Assembly (NCBI GenBank): GCA_002305535.1
Contig: DBRE01000031.1
Coordinates: 1 to 9,420, forward strand
DNA length: 9,420 nt
Direction: 5' to 3'
From: Syntrophomonas sp. UBA1376
Lineage (GTDB): Bacteria > Bacillota > Syntrophomonadia > Syntrophomonadales > Syntrophomonadaceae
Under the pieces are notes generated by a model. That model made no database searches and was not told the DNA's origin. It saw nothing but the letters and a program-made list of their open reading frames with translations. This document shows positions 1-6,604 of the stretch, piece after piece. The number at the start of each line of letters is the position of its first letter. Within the stretch, counting starts at the first letter, position 1. The translations under genes and the position numbers were made by a program.

Positions 1-939
1 CGCCTTATCAAGTTAGCTCGTTCTGTTTCCGCAAGCCCCTCCAACGTTTTGATCACTGGTGAAAGCGGCACTGGCAAGGAGTTGTTTGCCCAGGCTATTC
101 ATCAAGCCAGTGCTTATTCCAGTGGACCGTTTGTAGCGATAAATTGTGCCGCCATTCCCAAAGAACTGATTGAGACTGAATTGTTTGGTTATGTGCCAGG
201 CGCGTTTACTGGAGCGAAAAAGGATGGCAACAAAGGGAAATTTGTACAAGCCCATGGGGGCACACTTTTCTTGGATGAAATAGGAGACATGCCTCTAGAG
301 CTACAAAGTAAACTGCTCAGGGTATTACAGGAACGAATGGTTACACCTGTTGGCGGAACGAATCCGATACCTATTGACATACGAGTAATATCAGCCACTA
401 ATCAAGATCTTGAAAAGATGATTAGAGAAAAAACTTTTCGCAGCGATCTATATTACCGTTTAAATGTTATCAATCTGACTATCCCACCTTTGCGAGAACG
501 AAAAGATGACATACCTGTTCTTATCGATTATTTCTTAGACAAATACGCTTTCCATATTGATAAAGGAAAAACCCGTTTTACGAAATCAGCCCTGCAGGCT
601 TTGCAACATTATGACTGGCCCGGTAATGTAAGGGAACTAGAAAATGTGGTGGAGCTAGCGGTAAACTTGCCCGAACAGGAAGTAGATAGGCACCATTTGC
701 CGGAACACATCACTAATTATGATAACTCTCATAACTATGAAAATAGTGAATTTCTTACACTGGAGGAAATGGAAAGGATGCAGATCACTAAAGCTTTAAG
801 AACTTTCCAAGGTAATATTACTCATGCTGCCGAAGCGCTGAACATTGGACGAACCACTTTATATCGTAAAATCAAAAAATATAATCTGGTTCGCTTAATC
901 GATATTGGGGAAGGGGGAGGAAAAAATCATGAAAACTAG
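1..939 (+). CDS. Sigma-54-dependent transcriptional activator, 5'-truncated (AAA+ domain and Fis-type HTH)
   Basis: This is the C-terminal 312 residues of a bacterial enhancer-binding protein; the frame is open to the window edge, so the true start and any N-terminal sensory domain (PAS, GAF or receiver) are missing. The AAA+ domain shows Walker A GESGTGKE at visible residues 20-27, the sigma-54-contacting loop GAFTGA at 67-72, Walker B GGTLFLDE at 86-93, an FRSDLYYRLNV segment near 146-156 and the WPGNVREL sensor II motif at 206-213. A Fis-type helix-turn-helix (NITHAAEALNIGRTTLYRKI) lies near 272-291. Proteins of this family hydrolyse ATP to remodel the closed complex of sigma-54 RNA polymerase. 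The gene overlaps the downstream membrane sensor by 11 bp, so the two are almost certainly co-translated and probably functionally linked. Every hallmark of an active ATPase is present. The signal it answers to cannot be told without the N-terminus. Confidence 0.95.
   Translation, partial: RLIKLARSVSASPSNVLITGESGTGKELFAQAIHQASAYSSGPFVAINCAAIPKELIETELFGYVPGAFTGAKKDGNKGKFVQAHGGTLFLDEIGDMPLELQSKLLRVLQERMVTPVGGTNPIPIDIRVISATNQDLEKMIREKTFRSDLYYRLNVINLTIPPLRERKDDIPVLIDYFLDKYAFHIDKGKTRFTKSALQALQHYDWPGNVRELENVVELAVNLPEQEVDRHHLPEHITNYDNSHNYENSEFLTLEEMERMQITKALRTFQGNITHAAEALNIGRTTLYRKIKKYNLVRLIDIGEGGGKNHEN
912..920 (+). promoter_or_regulatory. Ribosome binding site that fixes the sensor gene start
   Basis: A GGGGGAGG run ends 8 nt before the ATG at 929 and lies inside the last codons of the sigma-54 activator. 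It favours ATG 929 over the in-frame TTG at 905, which has no purine-rich site before it. The arrangement implies translational coupling. Confidence 0.75.
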
Positions 940-2632
940 TTTGCAAAAGAGATTGCTCTTTTATGTTTTAGGTGTGACTACCTTATTTTTATTAGCGATA
1001 TCCCTTATCAATTATTGGTGGGCACAAAACATGGTGGTTAGTTTAAGTGAGAATTACGCTTCGGCCAATGCTGATACGACTGCTGCTCGCATCCATGGCT
1101 ATATACTACAAAAGGGCCAAAACGCCTGGACTATAGCTCAAAATGAACAAATCCATGAATTTGTCAAAAAGGTGAGTACTCAGGAGGTAGATCTGACAAC
1201 TGATGAGTCTTATAAGCAAATGCTTATGTCCTTTCAGCGTATTGTTGAGGAAAACCCAGATATTCAATTTGTTTATATAGCTGTAGACAAAACCCAACGG
1301 TTGTACGGCAATATTGAGTTCAAATACCCAGTGGGCTATGATGTGACTAAACGCCCATGGTATCGACTGGCTCGACAGCACAAGGGTATTTCTTATACAG
1401 CTCCCTATATTTGCCCTCTCACGGGAAACTATGTGGTAACTGCTTGCACGGCTTTTTACGATAGCAATGATGCATTCCTGGGAGTAGCTGCCGTTGATAT
1501 ATTGGTTGATAAAATTAGTAAGATAGTTAGCGCTGTGCACATATATGAAGAAGACTATGCCTTCTTACTGGATGCTGACGGGGAGATTATCACCAATTTG
1601 AAAGACGATAAATATCGCGAAGCGATTATGGAGCTGGAAACTAATGAGCAACAAATGAGATCCACCTTCTCACAAATGGTTGCGGGGCAGCGAGGCATGA
1701 ATCGTGTTGAATTGAGTGATACTGAAAAATATGTTTTGTATTCGCCAGTTGAGGATATTGGCTGGTCACTGGGGGTGGTGGTACCAGTCGATAAAGTCAA
1801 CAGTTCTATCTACGATCTGGCTAAGATATTCTTCATCACGCTCATGATTGGAATCATCGTCATTTCACTTGTGGTCAGTTTTCTTACCAATAAAATTACT
1901 CAGCCCATTAATACTTTTATGAAGTTGATGGAAAGGGTGGGAGATGGAGATTATAGCTTAAGAGCCCCCATCGAGAGCGAAGATGAGATCGGACAGTTGG
2001 GTATGAGTCTGAACACTATGCTGGATAAACAACAGAGCCTTATTGAGCAGGTTATACAGACGGCCTATAATATGAGCATGGCTGGTCAGGAACTAGCTAT
2101 TTCCATCGGCGAGACTCGCATTACCCTGCCGATGGTAACTGTAAACATGGGACATATCATATCCAGCGCAGAATCATTTAACCATTTACCAGAGGATCAG
2201 AAGATTACGAATAACATTAATCATGACTTAACCGAACAACTAATACTACTAAAGCACGTTCAGCGCAGTATTTCTTTCCGACTAAAGCATATCCAGTTAC
2301 GATTGAATTCGGAAGACAGTGTCTGGGATCATGACACCCAGATGGAAATAATGACCGCACTGCAGGAAATAGAAGCCGAGTACCAACAGAGCAATTTATA
2401 TGTAGAGAATATTCAGTTAGGAATGACTGATTTGACTACTATGATCACTCGTTTAGCACACAATTATGACGATATGCAAGACACTCTGCAAAGAACCAGC
2501 TATAATCTTGGAGTCCTTGCGGATCTCCAAGCCGAATCAATTGACCGAGCCACCAAAACAGCCGGTCAACTGGTGGAATGGTCACAGAAGTTAATCGAAA
2601 AGTCAACAAAGTTCAGGATTAATAAGATTTAA
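929..2632 (+). CDS. dCache-HAMP membrane sensor lacking a recognisable output domain
   Basis: The protein has 567 residues. A first membrane helix spans about 9-28. An extracytoplasmic double-Cache domain spans about 35-295, recognisable from KRPWY at 141-145, the TAPY...TGNYVVT stretch at 157-171 and FLGVAAVDI at 183-191. A second membrane helix lies at about 298-319 and a HAMP domain at about 320-370, with ITQPIN and SEDEIGQLG signatures. The remaining 197 residues are polar and predicted helical or coiled-coil, but I see no chemoreceptor hairpin tip, histidine-kinase H/N/G boxes, GGDEF, EAL or phosphatase motif. dCache domains of this type usually bind small ligands such as amino or carboxylic acids. 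The 11-bp overlap with the sigma-54 activator suggests the tail may signal to that protein, which is inference. It could alternatively be a degenerate methyl-accepting chemotaxis protein. The domain assignment is firm; the mode of output is unknown. Confidence 0.9.
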   Translation: MKTSLQKRLLFYVLGVTTLFLLAISLINYWWAQNMVVSLSENYASANADTTAARIHGYILQKGQNAWTIAQNEQIHEFVKKVSTQEVDLTTDESYKQMLMSFQRIVEENPDIQFVYIAVDKTQRLYGNIEFKYPVGYDVTKRPWYRLARQHKGISYTAPYICPLTGNYVVTACTAFYDSNDAFLGVAAVDILVDKISKIVSAVHIYEEDYAFLLDADGEIITNLKDDKYREAIMELETNEQQMRSTFSQMVAGQRGMNRVELSDTEKYVLYSPVEDIGWSLGVVVPVDKVNSSIYDLAKIFFITLMIGIIVISLVVSFLTNKITQPINTFMKLMERVGDGDYSLRAPIESEDEIGQLGMSLNTMLDKQQSLIEQVIQTAYNMSMAGQELAISIGETRITLPMVTVNMGHIISSAESFNHLPEDQKITNNINHDLTEQLILLKHVQRSISFRLKHIQLRLNSEDSVWDHDTQMEIMTALQEIEAEYQQSNLYVENIQLGMTDLTTMITRLAHNYDDMQDTLQRTSYNLGVLADLQAESIDRATKTAGQLVEWSQKLIEKSTKFRINKI

Positions 2633-2694
2633 CAGAAATAAACTCTTTTCTGAAAGCAATCCATCCCGGAGTTCGTATTAAGGGTAAGTAAACT

Positions 2695-2704
2695 AAAGGG
2701 GAGG
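2695..2704 (+). promoter_or_regulatory. Ribosome binding site supporting the GTG start at 2715
   Basis: AAGGGGAGG lies about 10 nt before GTG 2715. A nearer ATG at 2705 is in a different frame and does not give the signal peptide, so the site decides for GTG. Confidence 0.6.
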
Positions 2705-2714
2705 ATGTATTATC

Positions 2715-4028
2715 GTGAGACGCTTAGCAGCTATAGCTATAGTAATAACCATATTAGTATGCCTGCCTGGCATAGCATCAGCCGATACAGATCCATTTTT
2801 TAGCGATATTAAGGGACACTGGGCTGAGAAATCCATTGCCAAAGTCGTAGAACAGAATTTAATGCAGGGAATAGGTCGAAATGAGCAGGGAGATAATTTG
2901 TTCGCTCCGGACAGTTTAGTCACTCGCTCCCAGGCGACAGCAGTATTAGTGCGAGCGTTTAACTTGGATTATGGTTATAGTCATTCGTTAAAAGAGGCCA
3001 TGGTAGTAGACTATTATAGGGACGTAGATAATGATTCCTGGTACGCTGAACCTGTTCTTCTCTGTACTCTCAATAAGATTTTTTCCGTGGAAGGAGATCG
3101 TTTTTATCCCGATCATCCGATAACTAGAATTGAAATGGCTCAGGCTATCCAACGATCGTTCATTGCCAAAAACATCAATGTTCCTATGATTCAGATCATG
3201 CCTCATTTTAACGACACTCAGGATCTGAATAATGAAGAATTAAATGCAGTTGTATTTGTTCATAATACCAGCATCATGAAAGGAAACGATGAGTACTTCC
3301 GACCGTCTGATAGAGTAACTCGAGCAGAAATGGCCCGCATTATTTCGGCTTGTAAAGAGATTATCGAGTTAAACATGGCCAATGATCAGTCCGATGTTGC
3401 TATATCGATCCAGAAAATATCTGTACAAGAACAACGCCCCCATATGGAGATCGACTTTGAAATCCCCTTAGTAACAGGAATGGCTGATCAAGACCATCAG
3501 ACTAAGATAAATAAACGCTGGGAACAGGATGCTGAGAACTTCAAACAGGAAGTTGCCTATACCTTAGATGACTATGTGAAAAATGCCGAAATAGCTGGTT
3601 ATCCCGTTCATACTTATCAAGCCTTTTCACGTATTCAAGAAGGCTATGCCAGTTCCAAGTTCTTAAGCCTGTATATTGACTACTATAGTTACACTGGGGG
3701 AGCTCACGGCTATACGGAGCGCCGCCCTTACAATATTGATTTGAGCACAGGTCAAGACGTAGCATTAAATGATCTTTTTACACCGGGTTATGATTACTGC
3801 TCAATCATAAATGATTTCATCAACAAGCAAATCGATACCAATCCGGAAAACTTTTTTGAGGGTGAGATGGGCTTTATGGGGATAGATGAACAGCAGCCCT
3901 TTTACATTAAAGATGGCCATATAGTGATTTATTTTGACCTTTATGAAATTGCGCCTTATGCTGCGGGAATACAAGAGTTTAGATTACCCCTGGATAGTTT
4001 TGAGGGTAATTTGCGGATCCCCGCATAA
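2715..4028 (+). CDS. Exported SLH-domain protein with PdaC/RsiV-like DUF4163-DUF3298 region
   Basis: The protein has 437 residues and a GTG start. The N-terminus is a classical signal peptide (RR, then a hydrophobic core, with likely cleavage after ASA at residue 23). Three SLH repeats follow, at about 27-85 (FSDIKGHWAEKSI...LVTRSQATAVLVR), 98-152 (YRDVDNDSWYAEPV...ITRIEMAQAI) and 162-215 (MPHFNDTQD...VTRAEMARII). SLH repeats anchor proteins to pyruvylated secondary cell-wall polymer. Residues 230-330 resemble DUF4163, and 335-428 resemble DUF3298, with the hallmark YYSYTGGAHGYTERRPYNID at 323-342. This module occurs in B. subtilis PdaC and in RsiV, whose extracellular part binds lysozyme. 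No polysaccharide-deacetylase domain or anti-sigma segment is present, so neither enzyme activity nor sigma control should be assumed. The gene follows the sensor gene by 82 bp and may belong to the same transcript. It probably acts on the cell surface in envelope sensing or protection. Confidence 0.88.
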   Translation: MRRLAAIAIVITILVCLPGIASADTDPFFSDIKGHWAEKSIAKVVEQNLMQGIGRNEQGDNLFAPDSLVTRSQATAVLVRAFNLDYGYSHSLKEAMVVDYYRDVDNDSWYAEPVLLCTLNKIFSVEGDRFYPDHPITRIEMAQAIQRSFIAKNINVPMIQIMPHFNDTQDLNNEELNAVVFVHNTSIMKGNDEYFRPSDRVTRAEMARIISACKEIIELNMANDQSDVAISIQKISVQEQRPHMEIDFEIPLVTGMADQDHQTKINKRWEQDAENFKQEVAYTLDDYVKNAEIAGYPVHTYQAFSRIQEGYASSKFLSLYIDYYSYTGGAHGYTERRPYNIDLSTGQDVALNDLFTPGYDYCSIINDFINKQIDTNPENFFEGEMGFMGIDEQQPFYIKDGHIVIYFDLYEIAPYAAGIQEFRLPLDSFEGNLRIPA

Positions 4029-4095
4029 TACATCTGGATAACTTATTATCTAAACAACGCTGCTCTGATTCGAAAGTGCGTCTCGGGAATATTGT

Positions 4096-4127
4096 AAGCC
4101 TGCCTCCATGTTAGGGGGCAGGCTTTT
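4096..4127 (+). terminator. Rho-independent terminator after the SLH gene
   Basis: Arms 4096-4107 (AAGCCTGCCTCC) and 4114-4125 form a 12-bp stem with one G-T wobble and a 6-nt loop, ending in a four-T run at 4124-4127. It lies between convergent genes. The T-run on the opposite strand is poor, so it should mainly stop plus-strand transcription. Confidence 0.85.
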
Positions 4128-4169
4128 GTGACTTGGGAAACCTGGGATGTGAATAACCGATGTTATTGG

Positions 4170-4952
4170 TTACCTTTCTTGGAATTCTGGTTTGCGCTTC
4201 TCGAAGAATGCTCGGATAGCTTCATTCTGGTCCTCAGTTCCACAGCAGAATATGGATTGAATCTGTTCGAGCAGCAATCCTCCGGCTATACTGCTGTCCA
4301 TGGAAGCATTGATTGCTTTCTTGCCAAATCGTACTGCCCAGGGAGGATTGTTGATTATTCTCTTGGCCAATTTTTCAGCGCGTTCATAGAGCTGCTCGCG
4401 AGGAACTACTATCTCAACCAAGCCAATTTCCTTAGCTTCCTGAGCATCAATTTCTTCACAAGCCAAGATCAAGCGTTTAGCCTGGCCAGGGCCTACCAGT
4501 CGGGGTAAGCGCTGACTGCCTCCCATATCGGGAGACAAACCAAATCTTACTTCTGGAATAGCCAAACGGGCATCATCTGAGGCTACTCGGATATCACAGG
4601 CAGTCAACATCTCGAAACCCGCTCCATAGCACACCCCATGAACCGCAGCAATAACTATGGCATTCATGTCCTGCCAGCGAGTGTTGAGTCGCTGCAGCCA
4701 ATGAATGTTATCGGCTACCCAATGAGAATTTACCTCTTCCAGATCGTGAAGATCGATTCCGGCGCTAAAATGCTCACCATCGGCCTTAATAATTACTACT
4801 CTTATGTCGCGGTTGCTCTCAATCTCATCCTGTACTAACTGCATCTCTTTCCAGGGACCCAATCCCATAGTGTTTAAGCGATCCGGACGATTCAGGGTAA
4901 CGTAGGCAATAGCACCCTTGACCTCCAGATTGTAGTATTCAAAACTCGGCAT
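4170..4952 (-). CDS. Enoyl-CoA hydratase/isomerase (crotonase) family protein, dienoyl-CoA-isomerase-like active site
   Basis: The protein has 260 residues, the normal length for a single-domain crotonase. The oxyanion-hole segments are HFSAGIDL at 61-68 and GVCYGAGFEM at 106-115. Acidic residues align with known catalytic positions: Glu114 and Glu134, 20 residues apart like Glu144/Glu164 of rat mitochondrial enoyl-CoA hydratase. There is also Asp142, 8 residues after Glu134, as in rat dienoyl-CoA isomerase (Asp176/Glu196/Asp204). The FGLSPDMGGSQRLPRLVG segment at 137-154 also fits the isomerase branch. I chose the ATG at 4952 because GAGGAG (4961-4966) sits 8 nt before it; an in-frame GTG at 4961 overlaps that site and is unlikely. 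The gene lies 102 bp downstream of the dehydrogenase gene on the same strand and may be co-transcribed with it or read from its own promoter. It is expected to be a cytosolic enzyme acting on an acyl-CoA thioester. The fold is certain; hydration versus double-bond isomerisation is not settled. Confidence 0.92.
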   Translation of the reverse strand: MPSFEYYNLEVKGAIAYVTLNRPDRLNTMGLGPWKEMQLVQDEIESNRDIRVVIIKADGEHFSAGIDLHDLEEVNSHWVADNIHWLQRLNTRWQDMNAIVIAAVHGVCYGAGFEMLTACDIRVASDDARLAIPEVRFGLSPDMGGSQRLPRLVGPGQAKRLILACEEIDAQEAKEIGLVEIVVPREQLYERAEKLAKRIINNPPWAVRFGKKAINASMDSSIAGGLLLEQIQSIFCCGTEDQNEAIRAFFEKRKPEFQER

Positions 4953-4970
4953 GCCATTCACTCCTCTTTA

Positions 4971-4993
4971 GAATATTATAATAGGTAATATTC
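4971..4993. repeat. Inverted repeat overlapping a possible -10 before the crotonase gene
   Basis: GAATATTA (4971-4978) and TAATATTC (4986-4993) form a perfect 8-bp inverted repeat with a 7-nt spacer. It lies directly upstream of the ribosome binding site of the minus-strand crotonase and contains a perfect minus-strand TATAAT. Its position suggests an operator, but an AT-rich palindrome could arise by chance. Confidence 0.5.
4975..4980 (-). promoter_or_regulatory. Possible -10 element (TATAAT) for the minus-strand crotonase
   Basis: The minus strand reads TATAAT exactly here, which would start transcription near 4968 and leave a leader of about 16 nt with the GAGGAG site at its beginning. 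No good -35 hexamer is visible at 16-18 bp, so the gene may instead depend on read-through from the dehydrogenase gene. Confidence 0.3.
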
Positions 4994-5054
4994 TACTAAC
5001 GAATCATTATTCCTGGCAGCTTGATCCATAAGTTCACAGTTTATCCGCATTTAA

Positions 5055-6173
5055 TTAGACAATGGCCTGTCCCGATTTAAGACGTTTTCCCATCTCGTCA
5101 GTAGTTAAAATCGCATCGTATACTAAGTCTTCGGTGATCGGAAAAGCATGGTTGAAAATTATTGCCTTGGGTTTACATGAAACCGCCACTGCTTCACGGA
5201 GGCGTTTCTCGCCAATGTTTTCAATAGAGAGATCAGCCAGGGTGAGCGGTAAACCTACCCGATGATTAAATTCAAAGACCTTTTGCATGAGATTCTTGGG
5301 GCGACCCTCTAAAACCATCTGTACCAAAGTCAAAAACCCGATTTTTTCACCGTGATAAAAACCATGGCATTCCTCCAACATATTAAGACCGTCCTGTAGG
5401 GAGTGAGCGGCTGCTACACCTCCACTTTCAAACCCTATACCACTTAGCAAAATATTGGCTTCAACCACTCTTTCCAGAGCTGGGGTAACTGCCTGTCGTT
5501 GATTGGCTATTTTTGCCTGCAAGCCGTATTCCATCAGAATATCAAAGCACAGCCGGGCCAAAGTCTCAGCAGCAAAGGTGCTTTGCCCACGTGCCGGGTT
5601 ACGGGCTCCCGATCGTATCGCCGCATCAGCTTCCAACCAGGTGGCCAATGCATCACCCATACCCGCAACCAGCATTCTCACAGGTGACCGGGCAATTACT
5701 TCAGTGTCTACTAAAACCAAATCAGGATTTCTAGGTGGGATAAAGAACTTCTCGATAGTTCCATCTTCCTTATATATAACCGACATAGCACTGCAAGGTG
5801 CGTCACTGGAAGCTATGGTTGGAATAATAACTGTGGCTGCACGAGCTCCTGCCGCTACTGCTTTAGCAGTATCAATGGCTTTGCCTCCACCACTGGCAAC
5901 TATTACATCACATTGCTTTTCTATGGCCAGAGCAGTTAAACGTTCGATCTCCGCATAACTGCATTCCCCGCCGAATATCTCCTCATGCTCACTTATGCCA
6001 TGTTCCTCAAAGCTACTCTGACGTCCGGCACGGGTAACCCCCAAACCAGTAGGTCCGCCAATCACAAGAGCATTCTTACCTAGTTTTTTCACATGACGAC
6101 CAATTTCCCAAATAGCTCCTTGTCCTTGTACATACCGACCGGGTGCAATCATTACCTTTACATTACCTGCCAC
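5055..6173 (-). CDS. gldA: Glycerol dehydrogenase family (iron-containing alcohol dehydrogenase fold)
   Basis: The protein has 372 residues, the usual length for the NAD-dependent glycerol dehydrogenase branch of the group III alcohol dehydrogenases. Nucleotide-binding glycines are at 95-98 (GGGK, followed by AIDTAKAVA). The SSDAPCSAMSVIY stretch at 122-134 matches the family. Metal ligands are visible as Asp174 (GMGDALATWLEA), His257 (GGVAAAHSLQDG) and His274 (FYHGEKIGF), corresponding closely to Asp173/His256/His274 of the Bacillus stearothermophilus enzyme. The expected reaction is reversible NAD-linked oxidation of glycerol or a related polyol or hydroxyketone with Zn2+. The GTG start at 6173 is supported by AAAGGAGG 7 nt upstream. 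The crotonase gene lies downstream on the same strand, and no glycerol kinase, dihydroxyacetone kinase or facilitator is nearby. That makes another alcohol or ketone substrate possible. The family call is strong; substrate is inference. Confidence 0.93.
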   Translation of the reverse strand: MAGNVKVMIAPGRYVQGQGAIWEIGRHVKKLGKNALVIGGPTGLGVTRAGRQSSFEEHGISEHEEIFGGECSYAEIERLTALAIEKQCDVIVASGGGKAIDTAKAVAAGARAATVIIPTIASSDAPCSAMSVIYKEDGTIEKFFIPPRNPDLVLVDTEVIARSPVRMLVAGMGDALATWLEADAAIRSGARNPARGQSTFAAETLARLCFDILMEYGLQAKIANQRQAVTPALERVVEANILLSGIGFESGGVAAAHSLQDGLNMLEECHGFYHGEKIGFLTLVQMVLEGRPKNLMQKVFEFNHRVGLPLTLADLSIENIGEKRLREAVAVSCKPKAIIFNHAFPITEDLVYDAILTTDEMGKRLKSGQAIV

Positions 6174-6220
6174 GTTTCTTCCTCCTTTTAGAAATGATTA
6201 CTGCTATAAATATTGTGCGA

Positions 6221-6242
6221 AATAATAGCCTTCTCTATTATT
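6221..6242. repeat. Inverted repeat in the dehydrogenase upstream region
   Basis: AATAATAG (6221-6228) and CTATTATT (6235-6242) are perfect 8-bp arms around a 6-nt spacer, 48 bp upstream of the dehydrogenase GTG on the minus strand. It shares the heptamer CTATTAT with the inverted repeat before the downstream crotonase. The likely role is a regulator binding site; it is a weak, AT-rich hairpin without a T-run, so a terminator is unlikely. Confidence 0.45.
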
Positions 6243-6276
6243 GTAACCACTACCCGGGCCAATGGGGAGGGGAATA

Positions 6277-6304
6277 TTGCTTTGTAAGTGTTCCTGTTTA
6301 TGAT
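6277..6304 (+). promoter_or_regulatory. Candidate plus-strand promoter in the divergent region
   Basis: TTGCTT (6277-6282) and TATGAT (6299-6304) are spaced by 16 bp. The -10 matches the sigma-A consensus at five of six positions, but the -35 matches at only three. It would drive the small protein gene, the second crotonase and the hydrolase. Confidence 0.3.
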
Positions 6305-6340
6305 AACCCGATCTTACGCTGAAACGTCAGCCAGATTTGC

Positions 6341-6357
6341 ACGTAACTACGTAAACT
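6341..6357. repeat. Short tandem near-repeat in the divergent control region
   Basis: ACGTAACT is followed immediately by ACGTAAACT, differing by one inserted A. It lies between the two candidate plus-strand promoters. It could be half-sites for a regulator; the evidence is only the repetition. Confidence 0.3.
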
Positions 6358-6371
6358 AACTCCTATTAATA

Positions 6372-6380
6372 TGGTATGCT
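6372..6380 (+). promoter_or_regulatory. Candidate extended -10 element before the small protein gene
   Basis: TGGTATGCT fits the TG-N-TATNNT extended -10 pattern and lies 30 bp before the TTG start of the small protein. No convincing -35 is present, which extended -10 promoters can tolerate. Confidence 0.3.
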
Positions 6381-6409
6381 TAATACAATAAAGGGTAGGT
6401 GCTAGTAAC

Positions 6410-6559
6410 TTGAAAAAGCAACCCAAAAACAAACCTATTTATAAAACGGTTCGCATCGGCAAAGAACTCTTTCTCAGGAGTGGAGCTGGGGCACATCGGG
6501 ACAAGAAGAAAGAATTACAGAAAAAATTATGCCGCATGAAGCCTAAACAAGATGATTAG
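6410..6559 (+). CDS. Probable small basic protein, 49 residues, unknown function
   Basis: Starting at TTG 6410 this frame codes for 49 residues with 17 Lys/Arg against 5 Asp/Glu. A GGGTAGGTG sequence at 6393-6401 gives a plausible ribosome site 8 nt upstream. The middle reads LRSGAGAHRDKKKELQKK (residues 22-39), a polar Gly-Ala-Gly-His turn followed by a basic helix. There is no hydrophobic segment, so it is probably cytosolic and might bind RNA, DNA or the ribosome. I do not recognise a named family with confidence, though the GAGAHRDKK-type pattern seems familiar from short hypothetical proteins. It starts 236 bp from the divergent dehydrogenase gene and ends 45 bp before the crotonase, so it may be the first gene of the plus-strand unit. 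The start codon is weak and chance cannot be excluded. Confidence 0.5.
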   Translation: MKKQPKNKPIYKTVRIGKELFLRSGAGAHRDKKKELQKKLCRMKPKQDD

Positions 6560-6604
6560 CCATTCAACCCGGGGGGAGATATGAAGAGAATAGGAGGGAA
6601 ATCT

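Noticed and set aside
905..928. In-frame TTG at 905 as start of the sensor gene
   Set aside because: There is no ribosome site upstream, and the added residues are the translated ribosome site of the ATG at 929.
2633..2652. Hairpin CAGAAA/TTTCTG after the sensor gene as a terminator
   Set aside because: The stem is only 6 bp, AT-rich, with an 8-nt loop and no following T-run; read-through to the SLH gene is more likely.
2705..2715. ATG at 2705 as start of the SLH protein
   Set aside because: It is in another frame and gives no signal peptide; GTG 2715 does, with a good ribosome site.
4128..4508. 126-residue plus-strand open frame opposite the crotonase gene
   Set aside because: It begins in the terminator T-run and runs antisense to a clear crotonase reading frame, with no ribosome site.
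5499..5958. Open frames antisense to the dehydrogenase gene
   Set aside because: They are mirror frames of a well-supported gene, lack ribosome sites and resemble no protein family.
6263..6280. Possible sigma-54 promoter (GG-rich run followed by TTGC)
   Set aside because: The distance between the best GG pair and GC is 11 nt rather than 10, and the remaining consensus bases are absent.
6318..6331. Small palindrome GCTGA-AACG-TCAGC
   Set aside because: Five-base arms are common by chance and it has no clear relation to a promoter or gene start.
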